Below are positions 37,378 to 48,977 of a stretch of DNA of 64,000 nt, piece after piece. Source of the DNA: Jaminaea rosea (taxonomy: Eukaryota; Basidiomycota; Exobasidiomycetes; Microstromatales); NCBI RefSeq assembly GCF_003144245.1, contig NW_020289977.1, positions 930,001 to 994,000 on the forward strand. The letters are read 5' to 3'. Below the pieces are notes generated by a model that saw only the letters and a list, made by a program, of their open reading frames with translations, searched no databases and had not been told where the DNA came from. Positions within the stretch are counted from its first letter, which is position 1. Every line of letters begins with the position of its first letter. The position numbers and the translations under genes are program-made.

Positions 37378-40035
37378 ATGCCTCTCTTTTCTCGACGCCA
37401 GCCAAAACAAAAGCCAGCTGCTCAGCCCGCTGCTCAGCCTCAATGGCATCGATCCGAGTCGCAAGGGTCGATTGCTCAGCAAAACGCACCCACCCGCATT
37501 CCATTCACCAAGCGCTTCAGTAGTCCCAAGATCACGCCCTCTCCATCCTATCGCCACGCTTTGGATTCCATCGACTCTGCCGCTCCATCTCAAAAGACGG
37601 CCAAAAAGAAGAAAGCCGTGCCTTTCCAGCGACGCGAAGAAGTCGTCAACTCGGTCGACTCAAGGCCCATACCAGTGATACCACCCAGAACGAACGTACC
37701 CTTCCAACGCGTAGGGCGTTCGACGAGCATTCGTTCGAATCAGCGGAACCATCGCGACCAGGCGCCTCGAGCATCTGATGTTCGTCAACCGTCCAGCCTC
37801 TTCAAGAGGGTTCATGCTGTCAATGACGCCGGAAATAGCTCAATGACTGGTCATTCAGCCAGTGACGGTCACATGGCTGATCCCCGCCTGCCCATGACCC
37901 ACAGCTATTCGGACGGCTTGGGCATGAGCTTTCATGACCGCGTTCACCAGCTGTCGGCAGCTCGCGCTCAACAGCAGCAACAGCAGCAGCATGTCAAATC
38001 CTCCTCGAGCAGTATTGCCAGCCTCTTCCGCAGGAACAATCGGGCTTCGTCTCGTGAAACAGCATCGATGAGGAGCGGAACTTCTGCTGATCGCGCTCGT
38101 GATGTTGACACCGGCAACAGCGTGGAGATATTGGGCAACTGGGCACAGGGCAACCATAAACGAGACCCAAGGACAGCCAGGGGACAGGGACGTGCCGGCT
38201 TCGGGGTCTACGACTATGCAGACAATGGCGGCAACATTGCTTTGCATACCGACTGGGGCTCGTGGAGCCAGTTGCCGCCGGGAAGGTCGAGCTTCGCCTT
38301 CTCCTCTGAGCCCAGCATAAGGCAGAGTATCGAGGAGTCTGGCGCGTGGTCTCGTCGCTCCTCGGCAAGGGATGAAGATGACGAAGAAGATGGGCAAGGC
38401 TACGACGATCGTGCTCATGCTCGCCTTGACCTTCCTCCCAATTTCTGCGACCAGCCATTCATGGGCACTCAGACATTCGAGGAAGATAGGACAGTCCAGG
38501 AGACGAAGCCTGCCCGCCGCACTGACCCCTTCAGCAAGGCGAAGCGCAACTCGGCCACTAAGCAATTTGCAGTGTCGCGACAGGGTCAGGAAGACGCGAC
38601 TCCCTCTGCCAACCCGACTCGTCGAGGTGGCGACTATTTCCAGATGCATCTGACCAATGCGACCCGCGACGATGGCATGCGCCCGCTGCCCAACACGCCT
38701 GGCACGCCTCGAGCTAGCGGAGATGGGCGCAGTAGTGGTCGTCGCCCTCGAACCGCACCTGAGGATACTCCCTCCCCTTCACCTTCCCCAGCCGGCCGGA
38801 TCAGTCGCCCCTCAACCCCAGGTATCGACCAAAAGCTACAGCGCAATGTCGAGCTGTACAATCGCAAGGTGGCCGAGGCATGCGAGAGCATTCACAATGC
38901 AGCACTCGAGTCTGCTGAATTCTACGAAGGTTGCAATCCTCTTCCTTCGACTGCAGATCTTCCTTCGTTCATGAAGGGTCTTGGGCTCGACCTTCTCGGC
39001 GAAGACGAGAGGAAGGAGAAGTCACTCGACTTGCTCCGCCACCTAGTCCACCTCCATCTCTTCCAAGAGCTTAACGACTGCCTAGACGCATCCGGTCTCG
39101 AGAAATCGCAGGGTGCCGTCATGAAGAAGGCAATGGAGAAATTCAAATCGACCGGCGCCCTCGCAGACGTCCTGCAGCATCGTGCCCTGCAAACGTCGCT
39201 GCAACTCTCTACCCTCTCGCAAGCCTACTTCATGCATTCGCGCTCTGTCATCCTCACCTCGTTGCAAAGCAGTATCGCCTTCTTCCTGCACTGGGCTGGC
39301 CTAGCTGAGAGGACGAATGACGCGGGGCTGCACGGCTACGGCAAGCTGAAGGAGGCCAGGGACGTCCTTGACAGTCTCCTTAAGCTAGCCAGAGGGGTGA
39401 AGGAGAGCGTGGGTGGTACAGAGGATGCTGTGCTTCGACGAGGGTGGTTCGAGGTTGTTACGCGCGTGGGGCCTAAAGACAGTGTAAGCAAGGAGACGCA
39501 AGCAGCATCATTGTCTAGCTCTGCTGCTACGCAGCGTCCAGCTCTGGACAAGGACTACTCGTCCGGCAGTAGTCTTGGCGCCAACAGTGCTAGGAAGCGT
39601 AGCGACACAACAGATTCAGCTCTCTCTCATCCTCGTAAATCGAGCGAGGGCGCCGAAGGGCGTCTGATCACTAAGTCGCTGGGTCTTATTCTTCTGCCGC
39701 TGCAGTCGGCTCATCCTGAGGCGACTTTCAAGCAATTGCTTGGCTTCAAGAAAGGCCATGTCGATATGGTTGTCGAACCGCAACAGATAGCCATCATGCC
39801 GCGTGGAGATGGTGGGCGAAGGACCGGCGAGCACCAGAAGCACCAACAGCACCAGCCTAGGCAGGAACACGTCCAGCACCAGCAGCAGGGTTCCGTCTAC
39901 GACAACAGGCTGCGTGACGATAGCTTGTCATCGGCGCCTAGCTTCGACCATTTCGATGTTGAAGAAACGCCCCCACCCGCTAGTAAGGCACCGCAGTCCG
40001 TGCCGATGATGAGGGAGATGAGGCACGCCAGGTAG
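37378..40035 (+). CDS. Uncharacterised 885-aa protein with helical C-terminal domain
   Basis: I do not recognise this gene. It is a single exon starting CACCATGCC. Residues 1-490 are low-complexity, basic and Ser/Arg-rich, with short Gln and SxSxSP tracts (for example TPSPSPSPAGRISRP). From about residue 500 to 710 there is a folded, helix-rich region: LQRNVELYNRKVAEACESI, LGLDLLGEDERKEKSLDLL, HLVHLHLFQELNDCLDA and SLQLSTLSQAYFMHSRSV. The tail has a HQKHQQHQPRQEHVQHQQQG His/Gln tract. No membrane segment or catalytic motif is visible. A cytoskeletal or signalling scaffold is possible but unsupported. Confidence 0.75.
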   Translation: MPLFSRRQPKQKPAAQPAAQPQWHRSESQGSIAQQNAPTRIPFTKRFSSPKITPSPSYRHALDSIDSAAPSQKTAKKKKAVPFQRREEVVNSVDSRPIPVIPPRTNVPFQRVGRSTSIRSNQRNHRDQAPRASDVRQPSSLFKRVHAVNDAGNSSMTGHSASDGHMADPRLPMTHSYSDGLGMSFHDRVHQLSAARAQQQQQQQHVKSSSSSIASLFRRNNRASSRETASMRSGTSADRARDVDTGNSVEILGNWAQGNHKRDPRTARGQGRAGFGVYDYADNGGNIALHTDWGSWSQLPPGRSSFAFSSEPSIRQSIEESGAWSRRSSARDEDDEEDGQGYDDRAHARLDLPPNFCDQPFMGTQTFEEDRTVQETKPARRTDPFSKAKRNSATKQFAVSRQGQEDATPSANPTRRGGDYFQMHLTNATRDDGMRPLPNTPGTPRASGDGRSSGRRPRTAPEDTPSPSPSPAGRISRPSTPGIDQKLQRNVELYNRKVAEACESIHNAALESAEFYEGCNPLPSTADLPSFMKGLGLDLLGEDERKEKSLDLLRHLVHLHLFQELNDCLDASGLEKSQGAVMKKAMEKFKSTGALADVLQHRALQTSLQLSTLSQAYFMHSRSVILTSLQSSIAFFLHWAGLAERTNDAGLHGYGKLKEARDVLDSLLKLARGVKESVGGTEDAVLRRGWFEVVTRVGPKDSVSKETQAASLSSSAATQRPALDKDYSSGSSLGANSARKRSDTTDSALSHPRKSSEGAEGRLITKSLGLILLPLQSAHPEATFKQLLGFKKGHVDMVVEPQQIAIMPRGDGGRRTGEHQKHQQHQPRQEHVQHQQQGSVYDNRLRDDSLSSAPSFDHFDVEETPPPASKAPQSVPMMREMRHAR

Positions 40036-40872
40036 ATTGGCGCATGGCGGAAATTTCTCTTCCTTTTTCCCAGGTCGAATGTACCCTACTTGCTGAACTT
40101 GCTCAGTCCGAAGAAATGATTTTCACTGGCCTGTCATGATCAGCGTGCGACATGAGGAAGTGGTCGTCAAAGGAAGCCAGCCGCCACATACGCGCCTCCT
40201 TGCAGAGAGGACCGTGGGCGCGCTTCGTGTCCTGGCGAATGAAGAGGACCAGCGCTTGCGTGCGTGTGAAAGTCAGGACCCGTCCAGACAAGATCACACG
40301 CACTTCGTTGAGGGTGAGACTGATTTGGATCTGGAAGGCTGAGAAAGCAGGGGGCTCACTCAGCCAGCCTCCTGGCTAGCCTCGCGTCTCTTTGATTGTT
40401 CCCGCGCTCGCTCGCACGCCTCTCGCCGCTCGCCGGGCTGCTTGGTGCGAGCGAGGTGTTGGTTGGCTGCAGCAGCGGAGAGAGAGAGAGCATGCGTGGA
40501 GCAAGCGTGGTCTGAGACGAGTCGAGTCGGAGAGGGCGGGGACGCCACATTGAGAGATGCGGCCAAAGCGGACCGGCATGGCTGCTTGAGCTTGGACGTA
40601 GCCCTGGCTTGCCCGCTTCAGTGCGCGTCTCTCCTTTAATCAATCAAGCGCCTTCTCTTTGATTTCTTCCCATCTTCCTCCTCTGACCGTCTTGACTGCG
40701 ATCAGGAGCTCAGAGCCAATTGATCGCGCACGAAGCTCAGTACCGCACGCAGAGCGCCAGTTCATCGTCGCGCAAACGGAGCGCACCGCATTCCCCATCC
40801 GCACCGACGACTCCACGAGTGGCAACAACCTGCCATCCACCTTCGCCAACTGGGGCATCCGGCATCTCAACA
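40036..40872. other. Intergenic region (tandem genes)
   Basis: 837 bp between the 885-aa protein and the membrane protein, both on the + strand. It contains a short GA dinucleotide run at 40478-40490 and C/T-rich stretches close to the downstream start. The frame of the downstream gene is open over the last 150 bp but without an ATG. No RNA gene recognised. Confidence 0.5.
40478..40490. repeat. Short (GA)n tract
   Basis: Six to seven GA dinucleotides about 385 bp upstream of the membrane-protein start. It could be a GAGA-type promoter element or a plain microsatellite. Confidence 0.7.
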
Positions 40873-42860
40873 ATGGCCGCCTCGCAGCAGCCTCCCTATC
40901 CCCCCAGACCCACACAAGGCCGCCGTCGCTCATCGTCAGGCCGTCGCTCCTCGTCCTTCGATACCTATGATGGTCAAGGTGGTGAAGACGACGATCTCCC
41001 AACAACTCCTCTCTCTCCGCCTACTGCAGCTCCTGATGAGGAAGAGATGGAGGAGCTGCTCGCTGCCAGGCAAAGTGGGGAGCATTCACTTGGTGGGTGG
41101 CACTATGCGCCCCTCCTGGTAGGCGTTTTGCCTCCCCTGATGTCCCTCTTCGGCGGCAATGCCAATACGTGGAGTGACGGCATTCTGCTCTTCATCGCGA
41201 GCTTCTGGGTGAGTACGGCCAAATTTCGCTGGTGAGATACTGGAATTGACTTCGCTCCTCTCCCGTCGTCTCGCCAGCTCTTCCAATGCCTCAAGATCCC
41301 TCAGGACATCTATCACGCTGCTCGCACTCGACGAATCCTCCAGGCTGACCAGCTCGGAGACGATATGGATCATCACAAGGACTCACCCGAGCGGGTTCGA
41401 CGTCGTCAAATGGCCATTGTAGAGCTGCAGCGAGTCGAGGTGCTGTCTCTCCTGGCCTGCGTGGCTAGCCCCGTGGTAGGCGCATATATTCTGCACCTCC
41501 TTCAAGTGAACCTGACCGACGGACAGCGTTACCTCAATCACTTCAATATCCGCCTCTTCATGATGGCGGCAGGCATTCGCCCTTGGACGCATGCATTCAA
41601 ACTGCTTCGCCGTAGACTTCTGCTGCTTCAAGAAGACGTCCACTACCCCTCAGCGAAGGTTGAGTCACTGCAGCGTCGCATCACACGACTCGAGGCCGAC
41701 TTGTCCTCGCTGCGCAAGTCTGCCGTGTCCAAGGCTGATGTCAGGCTACTGCGGGATGGCATTGATGTGCCTCTCTCGCAGATGTCGCGCTCGATGCGCC
41801 GATACGAGAAGAAGTGAGTGGCCGTCTGCGAGCGCGACGACTTGCCTGACCACACGCTGACCTCGTTGCCCTCTTTTACAGGGAGGAATACATGCGCGCA
41901 AATTCAGACGACAAGTTCGCTCTCGTCGAGGCCAGGCTCGAGGATCTGCTGCGCGAGTGCGCCATCAATGCCGAGCTCATCGAGTCTGAACGGCTCGAGC
42001 GAGAGCGTAGCGCCTCTCTAGGTCGTAACGTTCTCGAAGCCTTCAAGTTTGCCATCGGTCAGCGCTCGAATACGCAGTCGTCACGCGGCCTGCCTGCTTC
42101 TTCGTCCTTTGCTAGCATTACCAACTCAACATCTCCCACTTCGCCGCCTGGTGGAGGAGGCAGCCCTCCTTGGGCATCGCATGGGCGCCTCCGCTCGACC
42201 AGCAATGGCAGCAATGCAGCGTCGAGCATGATGGCTACAACGTCGTCAAACTCATCTCTGCCAAGCTACACCTCTCATGGCGGCTCGCCGCCTCGATATC
42301 CTCAAACTCTACCTTCGGCCTCTGCTCACTCGAATGGCTCAGCCATGTATACCCAAGAGCAGGCGACAAAGGCAGATCTAGCCCCAGAGTGGTACGAGCG
42401 TGGCATCCTCTACTGGGCTTTCCTGCCGCTCAATCTCTCCAACTCGGTACTGCGCTATGCGGGAGATCGAATGTCGTCCACCTCGGCACAGCAACAAGCA
42501 GCTGCTCTGCGTCAGCGCAGAATGATCGGGCCTCCCCCTCCGCCGCAGCCTCCCCAGGCTATGTCGGCTGAAGCTTACGCTGCTCTGCAGCAGCAGCAGC
42601 ACACGCTTCATCACCCACCATCTATTCAAGTCACGCACCCTTCGCCCATAAATACATCATCTGGCTTCGACACAGGGCATCATTCCAACGGCGTGTCCCA
42701 AAGCTCGCCCACCCACTCCTTTGCTGCTCCGAGTGGGATGGGCCAGGGAGGGGTAGTTACCTCTTCGCCTACCGTCAGCCTGGGCAAGACTGGCGGCCAG
42801 TCGTCGTCGGGCCCATGGAAGAGCGGTAGGATGGGCTCTGGGCGAGCGGTCAAGGTCTGA
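40873..42860 (+). CDS. Conserved fungal membrane protein, function unknown (3 exons)
   Basis: Exons 40873-41208, 41278-41813 and 41882-42860 encode 616 residues. A Ser/Arg/Pro-rich N-terminus is followed by GWHYAPLLVGVLPPLMSLFGG and a second hydrophobic segment ILLFIASFWLFQCLKIP made across intron 1, then RRRQMAIVELQRVEVLSLLACVASPVVGAYILHLL as a third. Two coiled-coil-like parts flank intron 2 (VESLQRRITRLEADLSSLRK and FALVEARLEDLLRECAI). A last hydrophobic stretch (GILYWAFLPLNLSNSVLRY) precedes a Gln/Pro-rich tail. I recall similar GWHYAPLLVxxLPP proteins in many fungi without a known function. Probably an ER or organelle membrane protein. Confidence 0.8.
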
Positions 42861-43297
42861 TGCAGGCACTATCACTCATCTCAGCTCTCTTCCTTCTTCT
42901 CATTGCTCCGCCTTTCCTGATACCCAGCCGCGACTGCGAGTCTTTACCCTAGGATACACAACTTCATCCGCTGCTTTCTATTGTATCTCGAAACTTTGTA
43001 GCAATTCTCGATCACCTCACTCAGTCGCCTTGCTCTCAATGTCTGAACATGCCCAGGCGCGATGCAGCTCGAGAGGCCCTCTCCCGTCTGATCGCGGCCG
43101 CGAAGGCGTGACGATCTCAAGGCGTGGCTTTCCGTCGATGGACGGCGGGGACAGACGAGGGCGTCTGGGCGTCGTTCGGAACAGCTTGAGATCCTCCTCC
43201 TCTTCCAATCTTCCCTTCGTCTGTCCGTTCTTGCTTTCTGTCCTCAACCTTCCCCTCCCTCGCTCTTTCTCCTCCCCCGCTCGCTCACCAGCCCGCA
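42861..43297. other. Intergenic region before symplekin
   Basis: 437 bp between two + strand genes. The last ~100 bp are strongly pyrimidine-rich (TCCTCCTCTTCC, CTTTCTCCTCCCCC), typical of fungal promoters. No gene seen. Confidence 0.55.
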
Positions 43298-46200
43298 ATG
43301 GCCGAGGCGTCGAACAACCAAGACGCCTTGGGCCTGCTGAGCGCAGCCCTCAATGCGCAGGACGGCGCCTCCGAATCGCGCCATCTCACGCAGCTCTATA
43401 CCCTCTTCCAGACGCAGCCGGGCAATCTTGCTATCTTGTTGCCCAGCCTCGTCTCATTGGTGCCCAGGGCGAAGGAAGCACTCAAGCGGTGGATTGCAGA
43501 TGTGCTTGACCTCGCTTTTTGTCGGGCGACGTTGAGCTCTGAGGGAAGGAATGCTCGTGAGTCCCATCATCTTGCCTCGCCTCGAGAATGGTAGCGCTGA
43601 CCTGTACTTACACCACCTGCTACGCAGTTGCGATCCATACGCCAGACGCTGTCTTGGCGTTTCTCAATGATTCGCAGCTGATCCACGCCAAGAAGGCCAT
43701 CCAGGTCTTCGCCTCGACATACACTCCCCTCTTCAGGCAATGCTGCAACGACCCATCATACCACAAGACATGGCAGACTATCGAGCGCATCAAGGAGAGA
43801 ATAGCGTACCTCTTCGAGCAAGGTCCACAGGGAGTCAAAGTCGCCGCCATCAAGGCCTTCCAGAAGATCATCCAGGTGCAGACCCGCGCAGGCGCTGATC
43901 CCCGAAGCCGCAACGTCGACGTTAGCGTCAGCATGGTTCCGAACCATCACGGCTTCCTCCAGCCTGCTGCCCTCGAGGGTGAGGCCAATCGCCTTCTGAC
44001 CTCAGTCGTCACCCTCGTCTTCACCAGCGGCAACTGCGACCTCATCATGGCCTGCCTCAACACTCTCAGCTTGCTCGCAAAAGCTCGCCCGCCCTTGTCC
44101 AAGATCGTCATTGAGGCCCTCGTTAGCTGGACGCCTGCTGCCCTCGCTGGACAACCATATACGCACATACGCAACGCCGAAAAGACGCTGCGGCTAGTAT
44201 TTGCGCACTTTGAGAGGCATAACCTCACGGGACCGCACAGGCCGCAGATTCAGGAGGCACTGCAGGCGCAGAGGCAGAGAATGGAGGCTGCGGCGAGGGC
44301 AGATTGGGAGCGCAAAGAGGCAGAGGCAAAGCGCAAGCGAGAGAACATCGATCAGGAGATTGAACAGTCGGAGAAGAGGCAGCGCATGGCAGCCGCTGAG
44401 CCCTCATCGTCAGACGCTTCTTCATCACTCAGCGGCATAGAAGGGGCTCATGCCTTCTGTCGAGCGGCAGCGGAAGATACCAGACCAAATCCGCTGGCTG
44501 TGTTCGACGCTACCACACTTCAACTGCCGCTGGTCATCGACCTCATTATGGCCAATTTGACCGCCGTTCCAGACGAAGAGCTGCAACGAGCCATCGAGAG
44601 GACAAGGTCAAGGCTACACGGCATGCCTCAAGCGCCTCCTCCATCAATGCCTCCTGGTCCACCGCCGCTAGCCGCTTCAGCGAGCCAGGCAGTCGCAGGC
44701 CCGCCTCCCACTCGCAGACAGATCAAGGCAGAAGAGTCTGGCGGCGCAGAACCTATGCAACCCCTTCCAGGAGCTGGCCTGCCAGAGAACCCGCTCAAGC
44801 AAGACCTTGAAGACGAAGACTTGCGAAAGCTCGATCAGCAGGGCGCGGCTAATCAGTCTGCTCTCACAGCCCCGGGCCAAGAGCTTGGTGCTGATGAGGA
44901 GGACGCGGAGGATGCGCTTGCCGGATTGGAAGATTTCGAGCTCGCACCACCAGAGCCTTTCAGTCAGACGGAGGCGAAGGCTCTGATCAAAGAAGCGGTT
45001 GGCCGAATGTGCGATGCAGGTGGCCAGGCAGCTGCGGGGAGCGCGGAGTTCAGTGATGCTGTCCCCTCTCAGACGCTCTGGGCTACGTTGGTCATCAGGC
45101 TCGCCAGCAGGGGGTTTGAGACGGTGGCTGAGTCGCCTGCGCAGGAAGGGGAGAACGACGGTGAAAGCGGCAGCAGCAGCAGCGGCAAGCCCCTCATCTC
45201 CCTCCGCAGCCACGCAAACGTCATCCGCCAACAAATGCTCGACTTCCTCTCTGCGGACTTCTCTCGTCGAATACCCTTTGCCATCCAATGGCTCTCCGAA
45301 GAGTGGTTCTGCGACGTCTCGCGGCGTAAACGCGGGCAGGAGACTAGCTACAATGTATGGCTTCCAAAGGTGGTGAAGTCCGTTCTACCTCACATCGAGG
45401 AGAAAGACAGAACCCTTTTCCACTTCTTGGCGGAGCTTCCCAGCTTGCCTGACGAGGTAGTCGATCTGGTCGCCGGGCTGTGCCATGATAAGGAGAGAAT
45501 GGCTGTCGGTTTTATGGGTTTGAGGGAGTTTGCGGTTTCCCGACCGCCGATCAGGGAGAGGGCGCTGAAGCAGTTGCTCGATCTCTCGCGAAATGCAGAC
45601 AACGGGCTCAGACAGACGGCGATCAAGACTGTAAGGGGCTGGGTTGGGGGTGGAGGGCCATTTGAAGCTGCCGTGCTTGAGTCGGCGAGGGAGTCCATCA
45701 AACGCCTGACGGTAAAGGGCGAGAATGGCAAGGCCCCTGACACAGACACGACTCAAAAGTCTTCAGCGGTAGCCGACACCAACAAAGTCAATGGCGCTGC
45801 TAACGTCGCCGACGGCGACAAGGGGATTCAAGAGGGAGAGGGAGAGGGTGAAGGAGAAGGAGAAGAGGGCGAGCGGCCACAGCGCGACCCGACAAAGGAT
45901 TGGAGCTTCGCGCTCGAGAATGCCTCGCAGGTTCTTCAATTCGTCGAAATGCCCTTCGTCCTAAGCGTCAAGATTCCCTCGATGCTGGACGAGGTCTTCG
46001 CCGCTTACCCTGCGATGTCTACTGTGGTCCAAAAGGGTGTCGAGCAGCACATTGCAGCCCTCGTCCGCTCCTTGGGTCCAAGCAACCCCAAGCTCCTCGA
46101 TCTCCTCAAGACCTTCCCTCGAGGCGCCGACGGCCTGGCTCTCAGCGTGTTCACGGTCATGGCGGAGAAGGGTCGCACGCAAGCTTTGCTCACTACGGTC

Positions 46201-47049
46201 AAGAATCTCGTATCAGACAGGGACGACGTGGACGCGCACTTCCTGATCCCAATCCTCCCGCACTGCACCAAGCCCGAGATTCTCAAGCTCCTCCCGAAGG
46301 CGGTGACAATTTTGAACTCAAAGCTACCTGAGGATCGCACAACGATCAAGAATCTCTTTGCCTCGGTCGTCTCCCGTCCCGAGCAAGGCTTTGGGAGCGT
46401 TTCTACCAACCAACCTCGCGTACGTGACTCTCAGCTGCTCCAGCCCCACGAGCTCCTTGGCCTGCTCCACTCCAATGAGGAGGTGATTGGGCTGAAGACA
46501 ACAGCAGAGGCGATTCGCATCTGCTTCAGCATGACAGATCTCTTCACCTCTTCCGTCCTGGCAGCTGCGCTCAATCAGCTTGTGGAGGAGCCGCACCTCG
46601 CCACTCTCTTCATGCGTACGGCAATCATGGCCGTCACGACGTACAAGTCTCTCTCAGGCTTCATCTCGAGCAACATCCTCTCTCGCCTCATAGTCAAGAA
46701 GATCTGGCAGAACGAGCTCCCTTGGAAGGGCTTCGTAATCTGCGCTGAGCAGACTGCTCCGGGGAGCTTTGCTGCCCTTTTCCAATTGCCGTCCGAGCAG
46801 CTTGTCGATGTCGTCAGGAGAGCGCCAGGATTGAAGGAGGGGCTCAAGGGGCATTTGGAGAAGAAGGGGGCGAACAACAAGGCGAGGACTAGCGCCTACC
46901 TCGAATTGATCGAAGGAGCAGGCGCTGCGAGTCCGACGGCGAGTGGGGCAGGGAGAGGCGGAACGCCTGGAGGAGCTGCTGGACCAGGAGGAGGTAGCAC
47001 GCCTTTGAGTGGGTCGACGCCTCTGCACACTGGCGGCGAGGGGCAGTAA
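43298..47049 (+). CDS. PTA1: Symplekin/Pta1, mRNA 3'-end processing scaffold
   Basis: Exons 43298-43556 and 43628-47049 encode 1226 residues. The N-terminal HEAT-like part includes NLAILLPSLVSLV, VLAFLNDSQLIHAKKAIQVF, IERIKERIAYLFEQGPQGVKVAAIKAF and EALVSWTPAAL, typical of the symplekin/Pta1 N-domain. A Pro-rich linker (APPPSMPPGPPPLA) follows. The C-terminal domain begins near VEMPFVLSVKIPSMLDEVFAAYP and includes IPILPHCTKPEILKLLPKAV and TLFMRTAIMAVTTYKSL. The linker before the C-domain contains an (EG)n run at about residues 848-858. The protein scaffolds the cleavage and polyadenylation factor in the nucleus. The start has context GCAATGGCC. Confidence 0.9.
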
Positions 47050-47531
47050 GCGCGGCGAGGGAGGTGGGGAGGGCGCGGAGAAGGAGTGGCTCATCATCTT
47101 TCACTGCCAGCGGGACGACGTCTCGACCCCATCATGTACCATCAGCTTCAACCAAATTGCACACATCTCTGAACGCGATTCTTCACGTGTGGGCGCTCGA
47201 CATCGTTCTGAGCTCCAAGACGATTGCATCTAAGGTGCACATGATGATGTCGAGGCAGGACGGTGAGCGCTCACGAGTGACCAGTAAGCCGTGCTCTGGC
47301 GAGTCGAACGATGGACCTGTCAACGAGATTTCGATCGATTACGCTACTGCGCTGCTCGTGCCACTGCTCCTGGCTTCCTTCTCCCTTTGGCTTACTAATG
47401 ACCTAGCTCGCTATGCCTCCTCAGCGTATCCCTCGCCTGCTTCAATCTTTGCCAGTTGCGATGGTGAAAGGTGATCAAGTCTGTGCGCGGGAACAGGCGA
47501 GATGGAGGCAGGAAGCGGGGTAAGCATGCTT
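47050..47531. other. Convergent 3' region, symplekin / chorismate mutase
   Basis: 482 bp between opposite-strand stops. Open frames of up to 136 codons cross it but none has a recognisable motif. It holds both 3' UTRs. Confidence 0.55.
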
Positions 47532-48416
47532 TCAACACTTGCTGACCGATGCCGTTGAGCACCTCTTAATCAAGTAGTCCACCTCGACCCTCTTGGTCAT
47601 GGGTATAACGAAATCCTGATAGATGTGCACGACGTCGTCTGCGTCGATTTTGTGCTTCTCCCCAGAGGATGATGCCGGTCGCGCGGCCGCAGTCCCCGCC
47701 GTAGCCCCTTGTCCTTGTGTTGCCAATGATCCCACTGCCTTGTCCAGATCCTGCCCGTACACCCTCGCCTTCTCCCTCAACCTGACCAGCAATGCCTGCT
47801 CCACAGCCGGCTTGGTGATTAGGGCTTCCAACTTTTCCCTGTCCTCTTTCCTGATGGGCTCGATGAAAGCTTGTGGATCGCTGCGGAATTTGGACTCGGA
47901 AACGAACATGCCGAAATGAATGCGTCGGGAGAGAGCAGCGAGCGTCTCAACATCTCGTACTGCTGAGGAGCCGTATTGTCCGTCATCGTCGTCACTCGTG
48001 ATCGTGGGTACGATGACATCGCGGTAATGCGTATAGATATCCGTGTTCACATTGATGCCGTGATCGTAGAGCAGTTTCGGGTACTTGATCGGTGGGAGGA
48101 TGGCCTTGGGCAGCAAGTCCGGCTTGGTGAAAGGGTACTCATCGGGCGCATCCCACCTCCTGCACTTGGCATGAGCCCCCTCGGTCTCCTTGAGGAACCA
48201 CTCGACCCACGAGGCGTGCCATCCTTCCTTTTCGATGAGCTCGGGGAAGGCGCCCGGGTAGTACATGGGCGCATTGCGCGCAAATTGAGCGCGCTCGATG
48301 AGCTGGAAGACGATGGTGTCCTCTAGACGTTGAAGGACTGAGCGTATCGATTCGAGGGAGAGAATCTGGGAGGCGGACGACGTAGCTAGATTGAAGACGT
48401 TGGACGAAGGAGCCAT
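47532..48416 (-). CDS. ARO7: Chorismate mutase, ARO7 type
   Basis: Single exon, 294 residues. It aligns well with yeast Aro7 from memory: LESIRSVLQRLEDTIVFQLIERAQFA, AHAKCRRWDAPDEYPF, LPPIKYPKLL, VRDVETLAALSRRIHFGMFVSESKF and FVIPMTKRVEVDYLIKR. The Arg and Lys residues that bind chorismate, and the Thr of the IP-x-TK motif equivalent to yeast Thr226 (feedback switch for Tyr/Trp), are present. It converts chorismate to prephenate for Phe and Tyr. No signal peptide is visible, so this is the housekeeping cytosolic enzyme and not a secreted Cmu1-type effector. A Gly/Ala insertion (ATQGQGATAGTAAARPASSS) makes it longer than the 256-residue yeast form. Confidence 0.95.
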   Translation of the reverse strand: MAPSSNVFNLATSSASQILSLESIRSVLQRLEDTIVFQLIERAQFARNAPMYYPGAFPELIEKEGWHASWVEWFLKETEGAHAKCRRWDAPDEYPFTKPDLLPKAILPPIKYPKLLYDHGINVNTDIYTHYRDVIVPTITSDDDDGQYGSSAVRDVETLAALSRRIHFGMFVSESKFRSDPQAFIEPIRKEDREKLEALITKPAVEQALLVRLREKARVYGQDLDKAVGSLATQGQGATAGTAAARPASSSGEKHKIDADDVVHIYQDFVIPMTKRVEVDYLIKRCSTASVSKC

Positions 48417-48977
48417 CTTGATTGGCGGGTAGCGAAGCGGAGGGCGGAAAAGCGTAGGCGGATAGGAGGTGCGAGGAGAAGAGGTAGGCAGGAAAAGAAG
48501 CGGCGCCGGCAATCGAAGACTGCGGCTATGGCTTGAAACAGAAAGTGAAGAGAGCGAGAAGTAGTTGTCGTGCCGGCCGTGCCGCTCGATGATAAGCAAT
48601 GCAAAAGGAAGGAAGATGGATCAGGCCTAGCATTGCTTTCAACTGGTCCTCAACAGCGGAGGCGAGTCGCGGGGCGTCGATTCGCCTGACGCCCAGACAA
48701 AGCACAAAGCGGCGGCCGGGAAGTGGGCCACCGAGCAGCTCAACCTGTCCAAGCGATCCAGAGTAGTCCGTCCAGAGTGGTTAACAAGATTTCCGCTCGC
48801 GCCCCACGGGAGGTCTCCGACGACTCCACTTGTCAAGGCGGGCTGAGCAGTCGGCGTCGCATCGCACTGCGCCGCTGGCTGGCTGTGTTGAGGACGGACA
48901 CTATCGCACACTTCGCTTCCTTTCATCTTTGTTTTCCCACGAACCTCTTTCACCACACCACCGCTCATCAGCCAGGC
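48417..48977. other. Divergent intergenic region, ARO7 / HSE1
   Basis: 561 bp between start codons. The ARO7 frame is open upstream to 48599 but has no ATG. I looked for TGACTC-type sites, as found at HIS5 and TRP5, and saw none. Confidence 0.5.
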
